DNA of 64,000 bases. It comes from Chrysogorgia sp. JL179-B06. Taxonomy: Eukaryota > Cnidaria > Anthozoa > Scleralcyonacea > Chrysogorgiidae. The stretch covers positions 3,886,001 through 3,950,000 of the forward strand of contig JAYKKM010000047.1 in assembly GCA_035772405.1 (NCBI GenBank), given 5' to 3'. The translations under genes were made by a program, and so were the position numbers. A model generated the notes under the pieces. The model was not told the DNA's origin and did no database searches. It saw only the letters and a list, made by a program, of their open reading frames with translations. This document shows, one piece after another, positions 9,992 through 22,400 of this stretch (within the stretch, counting starts at the first letter, position 1; each line of letters starts with the position of its first letter).

Positions 9992-12032
9992 CTAATCCCA
10001 ATAAAACCTACATGGCATAGGGCATAAGTATGAATTATTGTCACAACTGATGAAGATACACTTTTGTTGCACATCTTTTGGATATAAACCTATTAATTGA
10101 TTAGTACCACTAATTTTTACCAGAAATTCAGAAGAATGTGTTAAAACACGATCCAGGTGTGCATAAGTTATACAAATCTTTGTCAAATGGTTATGTAGAC
10201 TTGCCACATGACTTGGTGTTAAGTGAGCAGTTAAAGGGGCTTGGGAAAGGATTGTCTGTTACTAGTTTGTTACCTTCTCGGTTGGTTGCTGTGCAGGATC
10301 TTGTAAAAGTAAGGGTAAACAGGGCTGCTATTTCTTACAATAGGTTTGTTTATAGCCATCAGTTATTCTCTGGTGCGAGCTATGTTAGAAGTGTGCGTCA
10401 CTGTAATTCGTACATTAAATTTACACATTGTCTGTATTCATTTGGGAGAATAGACTCACTTCTGATAGTGAAATTACAGTGTTCTTGTCTTGTTGGTGCA
10501 GCATGCCATTGTGAAGAGGCAAGTGTCATTCTGGTTGAGCCTTTAGAAATTGTTGGGCAACCTCAATTTGTGGATGAGTGTTGGCATCAACACATTTGCC
10601 TGCCAACATTGCCATATTCTTAGACATTAAGAACATTTCACTGATTTGGAGGGGAACGCTCTGAGTTCCCTGAAAAAGATTTCCAATTGTTCTATTGTAC
10701 CCTTCAAATATAAAGGTAGATGTTGCCCACAGTGGCCCACAATTGAAAACAGACTGTGCGAAATGACAGAGCGAGTGAACATTGAATGTGCAATGCCTAT
10801 CACCATAAAGTTGGCCATTAAGAAGAACAAACTTGTTCAGACAGGCATTTGCTCTGTGAATAATCTCTGGAGAGAGAGATTGACCCATGAGATGGTAAAT
10901 CCCATAAACAAAAAGAAACCAGTGATTTAGATAAACTGTAGGTAATATACCTTTTAAAATAACCAGTGAATAAAATACAAATGCCCTAAACTCAGATGCC
11001 TTCCAGTACTTCCTCATTTTCAAAGACCTTGGACACCTGGATATGTCACTTGGTGGAGAAATTCCTAGCAATCGCTTATCTAAATTCAACACCTTTCTGC
11101 CAAGATAAAAATCTTTATCTTTATTTGAGGGATCTAGCCAAGTGTTTAAAAAACTGCCTGGTCACCCCCAGGAAACCTGCATGCTGAACCTCAGCACAAA
11201 TACCTTTAACACAGTCAAAATTAGGAAGAAGCATGAGAACAGAAGGACCTTTTGTTCCTTGCTGACACACTCCAGTCGTTTGACTGGTTACAGCTAACTT
11301 TTTCTGTAAGATGTCTGTTCTCTCTGCTACATTGTGTTCATATGGATAAACACGGATAGGGGGACCATTGCCATTTGGCAGTGCTGTCCCTTCCTGTAAG
11401 CACCAATCACACCCACATACACCATTAAACTGTTTGCAATTCCTTACAATGGCCCGGGCAATTGCATCAGTTGAGAGAAACAGAGCAAAGACTTTCCGTT
11501 CAATATTAGCTACACATAACCCCTCTGTTCCTAGATCTATAAGTTCAGATACAAATGGTTTTAAGAATGTGTTCATTTGTGGTTTTTGGTCACCAAACCA
11601 CAACCCACCCATTATTATATGTTTCTTCCGGAGATGTGGTGGTAGTTCATTAATTGTTGCCAAAATAGGCCAAGCTGAATAGTTGGAAGACTTAAATATT
11701 GCAATCCCATCAGTGTTAAACAATAATGACAAGTCGTAATCTCCAATTTTGCCATCACGAATTAAACTTTGATATACCTTTCCATGAACAATATCTTTAA
11801 TTAGACCAGCATTACCAGTGTCTAAATCCTTAGGACATAGTAACTCATCAGCAATACCAGGTATCTTCAACATGTTAACAATCTGCTGTTTAACAGGCAG
11901 TCTGACAAAATAGTCTCCATTTTTGTAATTGGCATCAGCATTAAATGGGCTGTCACAGTTTCCACAGTTGTTATTTTCACGTTCTGAACCAAGATAAGCC
12001 TTGCAATTTTTGCAGAAGAAGTGAACCTGCAA
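9992..12032 (-). pseudogene. Tnp2/CACTA-type transposase, broken and partly inverted
   Basis: The transposase expected to move the large surrounding element. On the minus strand: a 3' splice site (TTGCAG) just above 12026, a zinc-ribbon start (CKNC ... CGNC), LLFNTDGIAIFKSS, INELPPHLR, GLWFGDQKPQM and NGVCGCDWC, which are the blocks of animal Tnp2-like transposases. A DUF4218-like part follows at 11092-10526 (LYGDRHCTFNVHSLCHF, CGPLWATSTFIFEGYN, GTQSVPLQISE). The frame changes near 11121-11170. The next protein segment lies on the plus strand at about 10138-10520 (AISYNRFVYSHQLFSGASY, VRHCNSYIKF), and the C-terminal end is again on the minus strand (GLYPKDVQQKCIFI, YLCPMPCRFYWD, stop at 9992). 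So about 400 bp are inverted. Together these breaks make it non-functional. Confidence 0.7.
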
Positions 12033-12039
12033 GTATGGG

Positions 12040-13415
12040 AAGAGCTAATTTAGTGAAAGCATTTTAAAACAACTTTCAAGACAAGTAAAATATTTGCACG
12101 AGCAAAAAATAACAGGGCAATTCCATGTTTAAATGCACTTTTTGTGATTTCTTAAATTAAGCAAGAGCCCTTAGTGGCTAAGGAAATTTTATCCTCTTTA
12201 CGCATTTTAGCTATAAAAATGTCTAACTTTATTGCCAACATCCAAATACAGTGTCGTAATTCTTCAAATTTACCTCTACATAGTTACAATTTTACATGAA
12301 ATTAAGGTTTTTACACAACATTTACAATGTGTGCATACTATGCTGAAAAAGCAAAAAGCAATATTTTGGTTGATTGTTGAAAATATTACAATGGATTAAA
12401 TTTGTTTTAAATCCAATCCCCTATCAAATTGGGTAACTTTGGGCACAAATATTAATAAAGAAGCACGAGACAAAAGTGTAATGTCCGTTACGGCTTCTGT
12501 GTAATGTCCGCTACACACAAATTTGTTATTTATGTCAAAAAAAGGTAAAATTTTATCCAACATGTACAATGGATTCATAATTTAGGTGTTTTGTTGTAAC
12601 AATCATTGTAATTGAGAAGATATGTTGTTTGAAAAAGTACTAAAATAGCCATAAAATAGTACATAAAATAGCCAAAGATACCGAGGTAAGCATTTTTATA
12701 CATAATATTATATGCACAGCACTTATTTGTCATGTAAACAAAACAGATTAAAAGTCAATCAAGTTATATCGTTTTATAAAGCATAAATTTAAGCCCAAAA
12801 GAAAGAAAAACCTCTAACACTGGGATTGAAATATCAATGTTTCAACTTTCAAGTAGAATTTATGATATGCAAGAGGAATTTTCATTGACACGACATTTGT
12901 CATTCTATTTTCACCAAACCTATATTGCACAAACCTAAAAAGAACCATTTTAAACACTAGAAAAACACAAAAGAGATACCAGAAACCTCAACAGGAGTTT
13001 GGATGGTCGAAATTGACCGAGGATTGAAAGGATTGCAAATGTATGTCAATTAGGTTATACATTTGGTCTTGAACGATCAGAAAGCCTTCATAGTTCTTCA
13101 ACGACAATTTTGATTTTTAAGAGTAAAACAGTTTGTAATTGGGTTAAAAAAGCTGCATACAGGCTACAGCCTCATTATTACAACAGCTATATCTGTCTTT
13201 AAGACATTACCTGTTACTAGAGGAGCTTATATAGTTATATTTCACTTGGGAGCCAGGATCTCACGTTTGCCAAATTACTTGGATAAAAAAGCTGGGTAAC
13301 TTGCTTTCATACAAACAGCTCCTAAGCATTTGAGAAACAAGCACTTTAGTGTCCGATCATTATCAATGTGCCTTTGAGTGTCACTATCAACACATAATTT
13401 TAAAATTATATATAG
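12040..13415. other. Spacer between divergent transposase and BEN-like gene
   Basis: AT-rich sequence without a clear ORF. It should hold the first exon(s) of both divergent genes and their promoters, but I could not place them. Confidence 0.4.
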
Positions 13416-16400
13416 GTTATTGCGAAATGGCCAACAAATCCCAAAGTATTAAAAAGCTTAAGGAAGAAGTCACTTCCTGTTGACAGTGAAAGAAAGGACT
13501 GTGCAGCATATGTCCTTAAAACTAGTGGTAAGTTAATATCACCAAGTAAGCAATTTATACACAGTATATATGCTACAGTATCTCTGTCAATGTATATTTT
13601 TTTCAAACCATGAATTGGTGGTAATCTGCCTTACCACTGATTGCATGTACCTGTGAACACCCATAATTGTTTTCCTACTACTAAAACTATCCAAGTTTGG
13701 CCACTTTACTTTCATGTTTCAAATGTTCAACTGTTTACATCTACTGTATCATGAAGGTAAATTCAATGGCAATGTTTTCTGAAAGCAATTTTAGTCAAAA
13801 TTACAAATATTGAGTTTGAGTTGCTGCACAGAGCATTCTAACTAGACCATGTAGAAGCTAGTCTAATCTACGATTCATGCTGAAGTAAATCATTGAACAT
13901 TTAAAACAAGTTTGCAGAGAGTAGTATAGCAACTAGGGCTGCGAGCCCAATCGACGTCAAACGTGAATATAAACACCAAAACATCACCAAATTTTGCCAA
14001 ATCGCGATTCGACAAATTTGACGATGTTTTGGTGTTTATATTCACGTTTGACGTCGAATAAGCTCTCAGCCCTACTTGCTATACTACTACAGCGATCGTT
14101 AGTCAATCTAGACACCCTTCGCACGTTTTCTACTAAATTGATGTCAAACACACGCGAGACTGGCGAAACAATACCAAGTTTATACTAAATTTGACACCAT
14201 TTCAGCCACATTTAAAAAATAGAAAGTGTCGTTTCAAAATTCTCACAAATTACATTTAGGAAAAAATAGAAAGTGTCATTTCAACATTTTCGCGTGTTAA
14301 AAAAATAAAATGTGGTACGAGCCCACTCTCACATATTAAAAAATAGAAAGTGTCATTTCAACATTTTCACAAATTTGTCAAATCATATTTAAAAAAATAG
14401 TCGTTTCAACATTTTCACAAATTTGTCAAATCGCATTTAAAAAATAATCGTTTCAACATTTTCACAAATTTGTCAAATCATATTTAAAAAATAGTCGTTT
14501 CAACATTTTCACAAATTTGTCAAATCACATTTAAAAAATAATCGTTTCAACATTTTCACAAATTTGTCAAATCACATTTAAAAAATAGAAAGTGTCGTTT
14601 CAACATTTTCACAAATTTGTCAAATCACATTTAAAAAAATAGTCGTCTAAACATTTTTACAAATTTATGTGTCGTAAAAGTGTCTCACGCGTGATAAAAT
14701 TGCCACCTGTTATGCAAATTAGGTTATTGCCACCTGTTAATAATAGATTAGTCCGTTTGTTCACTATTTTCAGCGTTTGTTGCCTCGCCTCTCACTTCAA
14801 TGTTTTTGTGACCATACGCGTAGGAGTCAATACCATTTTCTAAAAGGTATCGTTTATCATCAAAACAGGATAGCGACACTTTATTAATTTCGTAACTACC
14901 GAGCTGATGTTTGACACTTCTAATGGTCTTCATTATGTGTCGCAATTGTTTCTGCTCAAGTAACACACTTTTGTAATCTTCGTGTCTGATCACTTTTTTA
15001 ATTATATTCTTTCTAATACCTTTAGCGGTTTTCCCGCCGCCTCCACCCTCTTTCAAATAGCTGTACATTTTACTGCGCAACCCGACGAACTCGACAATTG
15101 GCGTTCCAGCGCACTCGTCCTTCATCTTCCCAATAACTTTCTTATTCTCTCTAAAAAAGAATGGGCTGTCTGCAGGATAGTCGCTATTGTCGAACTTTTC
15201 GCACTCCATCATAAAGTCGGAATAAACGTCGTCAGTTTTGATTGAGTACAACAGACTGTCAGTGTCAGTGAAGTGCAATCTACAGGTGTCGCTAGAGTAC
15301 TTTTTCATAATATAATTGTAGTGGAAATTATACATCAGCGTTTTACTCAAGTCTAGTATGCACATACCCACATATGCAGGTCTATTTAGTGTCAACGTTT
15401 CTTTAACTTTGTGGACAGCAACTAAGTTCTCGCTAAATATTTTGCAAGACACAAACGTCGGCTTCGAGACAAGCTTTTCTAATTTCTTCGCAGTGGTCAC
15501 TAATCTTACGTCCACACGCTTCCTCAAGTTTTCCATCGTTTTTCCGAACACACTGTTGTTCATCAACTTGAAGAAGTCCTTCTCAAAAGCGTTCTTAGCC
15601 GCAGTTCTTTTGACTGTGTTAAAGTCGATGTACTTGCCTAGCCACTTGGACTGGTCAAACTGCAGGACCCTGTGAATCTTATTGATTTTTAATCCAAGAT
15701 CCATGTACAACTGCAGATTTCCGTAGTGACACACATACTTTTTTTTGTCCATCAAATTAGTCACCAGCTTCTTCACACCACCAACACTCACGTTAAACTT
15801 ATTTTTGATTTTCGTGCAGTACTCCGACAACATGTCAACGGTTATCTCCATCTTCTCGGGAGCCAGCGGGTAATCGTTGTGTAGGTCATGCAAATGGGCT
15901 GGGTACTCCAAGTCGACCTCAAGCAGTAAACCTTTTTTACTATTGTTGTGATAGTCGTGCAGATTAACCTTTTCTATTTCTCTCCCAGTCAACCACTTGA
16001 AGCCACCCGTGGGGAGACTTTGGCTCATTGCCCATCCATACAAGTTGTTGGCGTCAAGGTACATCAAATACTTCGACTCTTGCTCTTTGTCATACCCTTC
16101 CATGTACTTATTATTCGCCACACCATGTCTGTTGCATATGTAGCTCACACCACCACGCATACCCATTTCTACGAACTGGAACATGTCAATGTCAGACAAT
16201 AATTCGAGTTCCACACCAGTCATCTTTAGCATGGCATCCCAAGCCAATCCAGGCGATGTGAAATAGTGACACGGGTCTAATTTATACTCGCGATGGCATG
16301 TCTTTCTAAAGTTCTCAAAAACGTCAGCGAGCAAGACCACATCGCTTTTCAAATACAGGTCGTGATACCCACCCATGTTCTCAACGTCGAAGTAGTCCCA

Positions 16401-19400
16401 CACATCGATGGCGCGCTCATGCATTTCTTCCGTAATGTGCTCGTCATTCAGAATATTGTAAAAGTCCTTTTTGGAGGGTAGCTCGCATTCATCAAATTTA
16501 TCAAAGGAGTCCATGTAATCATAGGGATAGACCCCCTTTCTTGTCATAAGTGCCAAACCCTCGTCGTGAAACACTTCTGATGTGTATTTGAAAGCGTCCC
16601 TTGGTAGGTTCTTCACCAAGTTGTCTAGACCACTACTCATGAACTGAAAGCTGTCCAAGAATACTAAGTTTTTTCCAAGCATGAACGCCATGTACTTCTC
16701 CATGTTGTTTGGTATCACATTTATGTCTTGGCCAAACTTGCCAATCTCCTGCATGATGAAATGGCTATCGTAGCCACGTAAGTTATGGAAGATCACAGGA
16801 ATTTTGTCAGTCAACTTAAAGTTCACATTACACTGACGATGTGCAGACCCTCTGTACTTACCTGACACGTGACAGTGGTCTCTCACTCTAACGTCAGCAC
16901 CAGTGTACTCAACACTGCAAATATGACAACTCTTAGCCTCGTCAAAGTTCTTCTTATCGGCATCAGTCAGTATCATTTCTTTGTTAAAGTGACTCTCAGA
17001 TGTCTCTTTACAATATTCGACAATTTCTAGCATCTCCCCAATGAACTTGTTGACTGCATTTTCACCGCGGTACACTTTTACTGGCTTACTGTACTCATTG
17101 TCATAGCAACAAACCAGTTTATACCCATAGCCGCAGTCAACATGCCTCTGGTAAGCATTTGTGTAGCTACACTCGCTTGATGGTGTCGCTGTGTGCACCT
17201 TCTGTGTGATAGCCTCGAAGTCTGCATACACCACAAATGGTACGTTTAGCTGTCTACTAAAATTCTCGTATTTCACTTTCGCACCTTTTTGCGGCATTTT
17301 AATAGCTTGCTTCCCATTAATGACCAAACACACTTCAATATGACTTTCAAGCACGTCCGCGCGGGTGAAACACTGCAAACAATACCTGCAAAAGTGCTTT
17401 CTCGCCTTATACTTTGTCTGACGGTACATGAATTTGTTAAAATCGCGAATGTACACATAATGCTTGTTGCCCGCGTCATTAGTTATCAACAATAGGTCCA
17501 TATGGTCAGGATACGTCTCCTTAGAAACGTACACAGGGAATGGCTGCTTATTTTCGTACCCAAAAACATTTATGCTAATATCGTTCGCCTTTTCGATCTT
17601 GTTGTAGTCTTTGAGTGTGACTGGGAAGTCAATTCCGTCATAGTTCAGCTCACCGACATGCCTAGCGTACTTCGACGTTCTATCAGAGTGTTTTCCAACA
17701 GGAAACTTATGCGCTAGGTGGCACCATCTAAAGCACTCGTTGTCATCATCGTTATTTACATTTATCAAACCCTTCATACTGTTGCGCAGCTCCTTTGGCA
17801 ACGCAATGTAGCTACTCCCATGCAAAGGTCTGTAAATAGCGACATTGACGTAGTGCGCATCTATTTTGTCGATAGTCCATCCAGACCCCTCAGATAACCA
17901 CCCAGCTATCCGCGTCAAAATCTGCTCCGACCCACGATTGGCGACACCCTCGATGTCATGCTCATTAATGACGACGAACGTTTCGCTGTTAAAGTAGGCA
18001 GTTTTGTATGTGGTCTTATCGAGTTCTAAAACTTTCTCAAAAGTGACCTTGACTGTCTCTACCACTTTCATTCCGTTGGTCTCACCTAGTTCACGTCTCA
18101 AAAGGTTAGTGACAGCACTTCTACTACCACTTACCTGATTGATGTCTCTGTCGTCAATTACTTCGACTCCATAGGACCTTGTGAACCCTCTCAGTGCTCG
18201 ATGCAACAGATGTGTTGACGGTGTGAGGTCTTGGGCTACAGGTTGTGTTTCTTGGTCTCCAAAAAAGCCGTGAACGTTGGTCGCTTCATCTGTTAGTGAA
18301 TTGACAACGGCTGCACTCGTCTTGTGCGCCCGTCTTTTTGTCAGTGGGTTTTTCACAGTCCGACTCATTGGCTTCTATATACTACACTTGTTTTTTTCCT
18401 AAACCACTCGTCGTAATAATTGTCGCCACTTTCGCACCATCCTAGTTTTGGGTACACCACCCCAAACAAATTATCGTCGAACAAGTCTTTCACCTTCCCG
18501 TCTTTGAGGTCTGACACCTTCTTGAGTGTCTTGACTCGTCTTCTATGACACAACCTAATAATGTAGTATCCATATCTGCTGACATTTCTACCCTTGATCA
18601 AATTGCATGAGTGCAACACATTGACAACTTTCAGGAAGTCCTCTTTTATCAACTCAAGGTGCTCACCCTTCACGACGTTCCGCAGTCTCCTCCCCATCCA
18701 CCAAGACCGTTTGTGAACGCTTTTTAATCGCGTGAGTCTCATGTCGCTGTAACTCTGAGTGTAACCCCATTCGACGTCGCCACACTTTGGACACGCGTAC
18801 CCACCGCAGTCGGTCACATGTTTCACAACGTCACAATCCGAGCAGTAGTAAATTCTGAAGGTGTCTCCACACTCAACTTGTGTCTCATTCGCGATTTCGT
18901 CAATTGTGTAGCCGTAGCTCATCTGCCTCATAAGTTCGTCCATCACTCTTATACTACTCCAACATTTTTTTCACCGAACTAGTACCCATACCGCTATTCC
19001 ACTACCCAAACCTAGCACACCAACAAACAATAATTGGTATTCCCTCATTTCCGCACTCGGTTGGTAGTAATCCGCAATCTTCGGGGGGTCAGTGAACACT
19101 CGTCCGCCGTGCTGAATAGTCATCGCTCTTCCAAGCTCCTCCAACGCGCGGCTTGTGTCATTGATGTCAGCATTAGCATCAGAGAGCCGTTGTCGTAAAC
19201 GCTGGATCTTATCTCTCTTGGCGACTTCGTTTTCAGACCACGCTTCTTTCGCACCGGCTAACTGCTCCAACGCATGGTTATGTCTTTTCATCTCAGCTTC
19301 ATAGCCTGAGTGATTAAACTTCGAGAACATAAAGCCAGCGCCTGCAAAAGCCACTGCATTAAAAATCCCTCCAGCCACAACACTCACCATTAACTTACAT

Positions 19401-22400
19401 TGATTTGAATGGGTCTGTCGGTATCCACTTTTTCGATTGCATCCACTTTACTAACAGCGTTCCTGCACCAACAGCTGCAGCAAGTTTCACTGTACCTTTA
19501 ACTGTCTCTGGTGTTCCCAATGGTTCTCCCAAAGCCTTTTTAGAAATCATACTCACTGCCACAGCACCAGTCGTGACAAGTAGCGCGTCGTACAATTCGT
19601 TCATAAGTTCTTTTCGATCGATCGCAGTCATATACATTGTCGTGTGTTTTGTTCAAGAATCAAATGTGTCTAACGCTGGACGACGAGTTCTATGACTTTC
19701 TGACGCAGGTGTTGGTGTAGTGCTCACAGGTTCTTTTTCACTGCTAATTGTGTACCATAGTGAAGCACCAGCAATGATAACACCAAGTGTTCCAACAATG
19801 TAACCATAGCTCCACTCACTACCCTGTTCTTCGTTGACTATCATTTCACGCATTTTCTTTTCTTTCGCAGCTTTCGATATCTCAGCCAACTTTTTACCAG
19901 CAGCGACGCGTTTTGGGTCCTTTACCTTAACACTTTTCACATCAGCTGTGATCTTAGCGTCGACAGCCGTCTGTGAGTCTTCAACCATCTAATACACTAT
20001 CACGTGTTATCTTACTCACAGTTGACCTCACAGGTATCTCACAGTTGACCTCACAGGTATCTCACAGTTCCAGACCAAACGCACTAAAAAATTTGGGAGT
20101 ATAACATAATGACTCAAGACCGAGAGGTTAGCGAAGAGGTTATTGACCGCTTGCTGAGAACAGCCTTTGTCAGTGTGTCTACCCCACGAGTCGACAATGG
20201 ACCCAACGTCTTAAACGAGTACTTTTCAATATACAATCTGCTCGACCTCAGACGTGAAGAGGTGTTAATAAAACAGCCTATCCCCCAGGTCGACTGTGCG
20301 AGGCATCTTCACGACACTTGGATCGATCTTCGAGAAGATAGAGCCAAGGAGATTGCTGATAGATTAGCTAGCATAATCCCTGTGTGGTGTTACTCATCAT
20401 TCAAGTACCTTATGTTAGCAAGTGATGTCTACTTGAACAACCCTAGTGGGTCCAACGGTACGTTACTCGGTAACTTCCTCCAAGTGTTCTTAGCGACCCT
20501 TATATGGAGACCATGCCCAACCAAAGCCAAAGCGTGGCTAGAGCTCGCCGCGAACCGCGACGTTCACGTTTGCAAGGTTGGGTGTAAGGAAATACTAGGT
20601 GTGGACGATATCAGGGACCACGTACTCTCGCCCGCCCACAGACACTTTGCGAGAGATGAAAACGTTTACACCTGTCACCCATGCGGTGTGGTCACCAACG
20701 ACCCACTGCATCGCTTGAGACACGAGAGCTCGAGGTCTCATCTTAAAAACTTAGAGCTTCAGCGGATATTTAACAACGAACAACAGTTGCCGCAACAGGA
20801 GAGAACATTTCTCTGGGGGTATAGTAATCATGAAGAAACTCGGTAGACTAGAAATCGTGATTGGTCCCATGTTCGCAGGAAAAACGACAGAGACTCTCCG
20901 CAGGTTAGTTGCGTTAAGTAAGTCAGGGCTCAAAGTCCTTTACATGAACAACACAGGTGACACTAGGCGAACTGACCACGCGTTCTCCACACATCGTCAG
21001 ACCATTGTCGTCGGGTCAGACAGTTTACCTGCGAAGTTAGTCACCAACCTTCCGAGTTCTTCCGAGATAGCTGATTACGACGTCATTGGCATTGATGAGG
21101 GCCATTGGTACTCTGATCTACTCCCAGTTATTCGCGAATATGTCAAAGCTGGTATTCACGTCATTATTTGTGGTCTCATAACAACAGAGCATTTAAAAAG
21201 ACTTGGTGAACTCGACACGTTGTTCCCAATGGCAGACGACATCACATTTCTAAAAGCGCATTGCGTCGTTTGTCGTGACACTCGCGGAACAACTGTTGAT
21301 GCACCATTCAATTGGAGATACAACCCAGGACCATCGTTTGTTGGTGGTGCTGAGCAATATCGCGCAGTGTGCAGACGTCATCATCCTTCCACACAAAATT
21401 AAGGGTGTTCTCAGATACCCCACTTTATTAAATTTAGACACTAGTCACATGAAGCGTCCAATGTCATAGAAACATTTTTTCACACAGTGGTCAGAAGGTT
21501 TGTGAAATAAATAGAGAAAGTTTTGCAGATATTTTGATCAAGTTAAAAACGTCTTTAAAAATGCTAGAGCAGTTGTCGCTTCAAACGTTGTCTCAACAAC
21601 GAGAACGAGCGCTAACTCGACTTATTACTCGCTGTCTAAAAAGTCTCTTTACAATAGCGTCTCTCATGGTTACTCAACGCTGATTTATTTTTAAATTTAC
21701 GAAAACACTGGGAACACTGAAACCCAACGTCAAAGAAATATTTTATCACCGTGGTAATAGCGTCGTCGTACGAGTCGCACAAGAGTGTTAGATAACCAGC
21801 GGATTTGTATCTGAGCAGCAGAGACTCCTGCTCTTCAGATGTCTTACCTGTGCCACCTGGATTCTTGAACTCAATCACAAGCCCGCTATGCTGTCGGTTT
21901 GCGTTGGCAATAATCAAGTCAGGCGTTCCACGTTGGTAACCTTTTTTCCACGAATTTATTCTTTTACTCGAAGTGTCTTGATTCTCGCCACAAGCGGCTA
22001 TCAAAATAGCTTCTGGATAATATTTCCTAAGAAAGCCAACAACTTTCGTATGAAGGTCGAACTCAGTGATCATTTTAAACTGATTGTGTTTGAGACCGAC
22101 GTCAGCTAAACTTTTTTTAACGCTTGGCAAGACTTCTGTGTGCACCCACCTTCCAAAGTGTTTCGCGCGCTCCAATTTACTCGAGAACGTCAATGAGTAG
22201 ACCCCAAGTTCGTTGATAAACGAGGCCTGTTCCATCTTCATTTTACAGTCAGGTTCGACGTGGTCGTGAACCGCATCTTTTGGTCGAGCATAACCTAGAG
22301 CGCTCGCGACTTCTTTTGCTTTGAACCATATGCCACCGTTGTGATTAACCGTCGTGATTTGGTGACCATCGAATAATTGCACTGAGTTGGTCGCCATTAC

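Larger units (their letters stand above)
13920..14788. repeat. Polinton left terminal inverted repeat
   Basis: Matches the reverse complement of about 30835-31697. From the tip inward it holds a 169-nt palindrome, a unique part, an array of 47-bp repeats, and the last 13 or so codons of polB. Left and right copies differ by a few substitutions and a 6-bp length difference in the array. Confidence 0.9.

Noticed and set aside
10138..10623. 161-codon plus-strand ORF read as a separate gene
   Set aside because: Its middle is an inverted piece of the transposase, and its last 30 codons are simply antisense to the minus-strand DUF4218-like part.
13994..14188. 64-codon ORFs in both Polinton terminal repeats (also 31429-31623)
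   Set aside because: They run through the tip palindrome and exist twice only because of the inverted repeat; no codon-like composition.
14982..17717. Plus-strand ORFs opposite polB
   Set aside because: Antisense shadows of a 1206-codon gene with all polymerase motifs.
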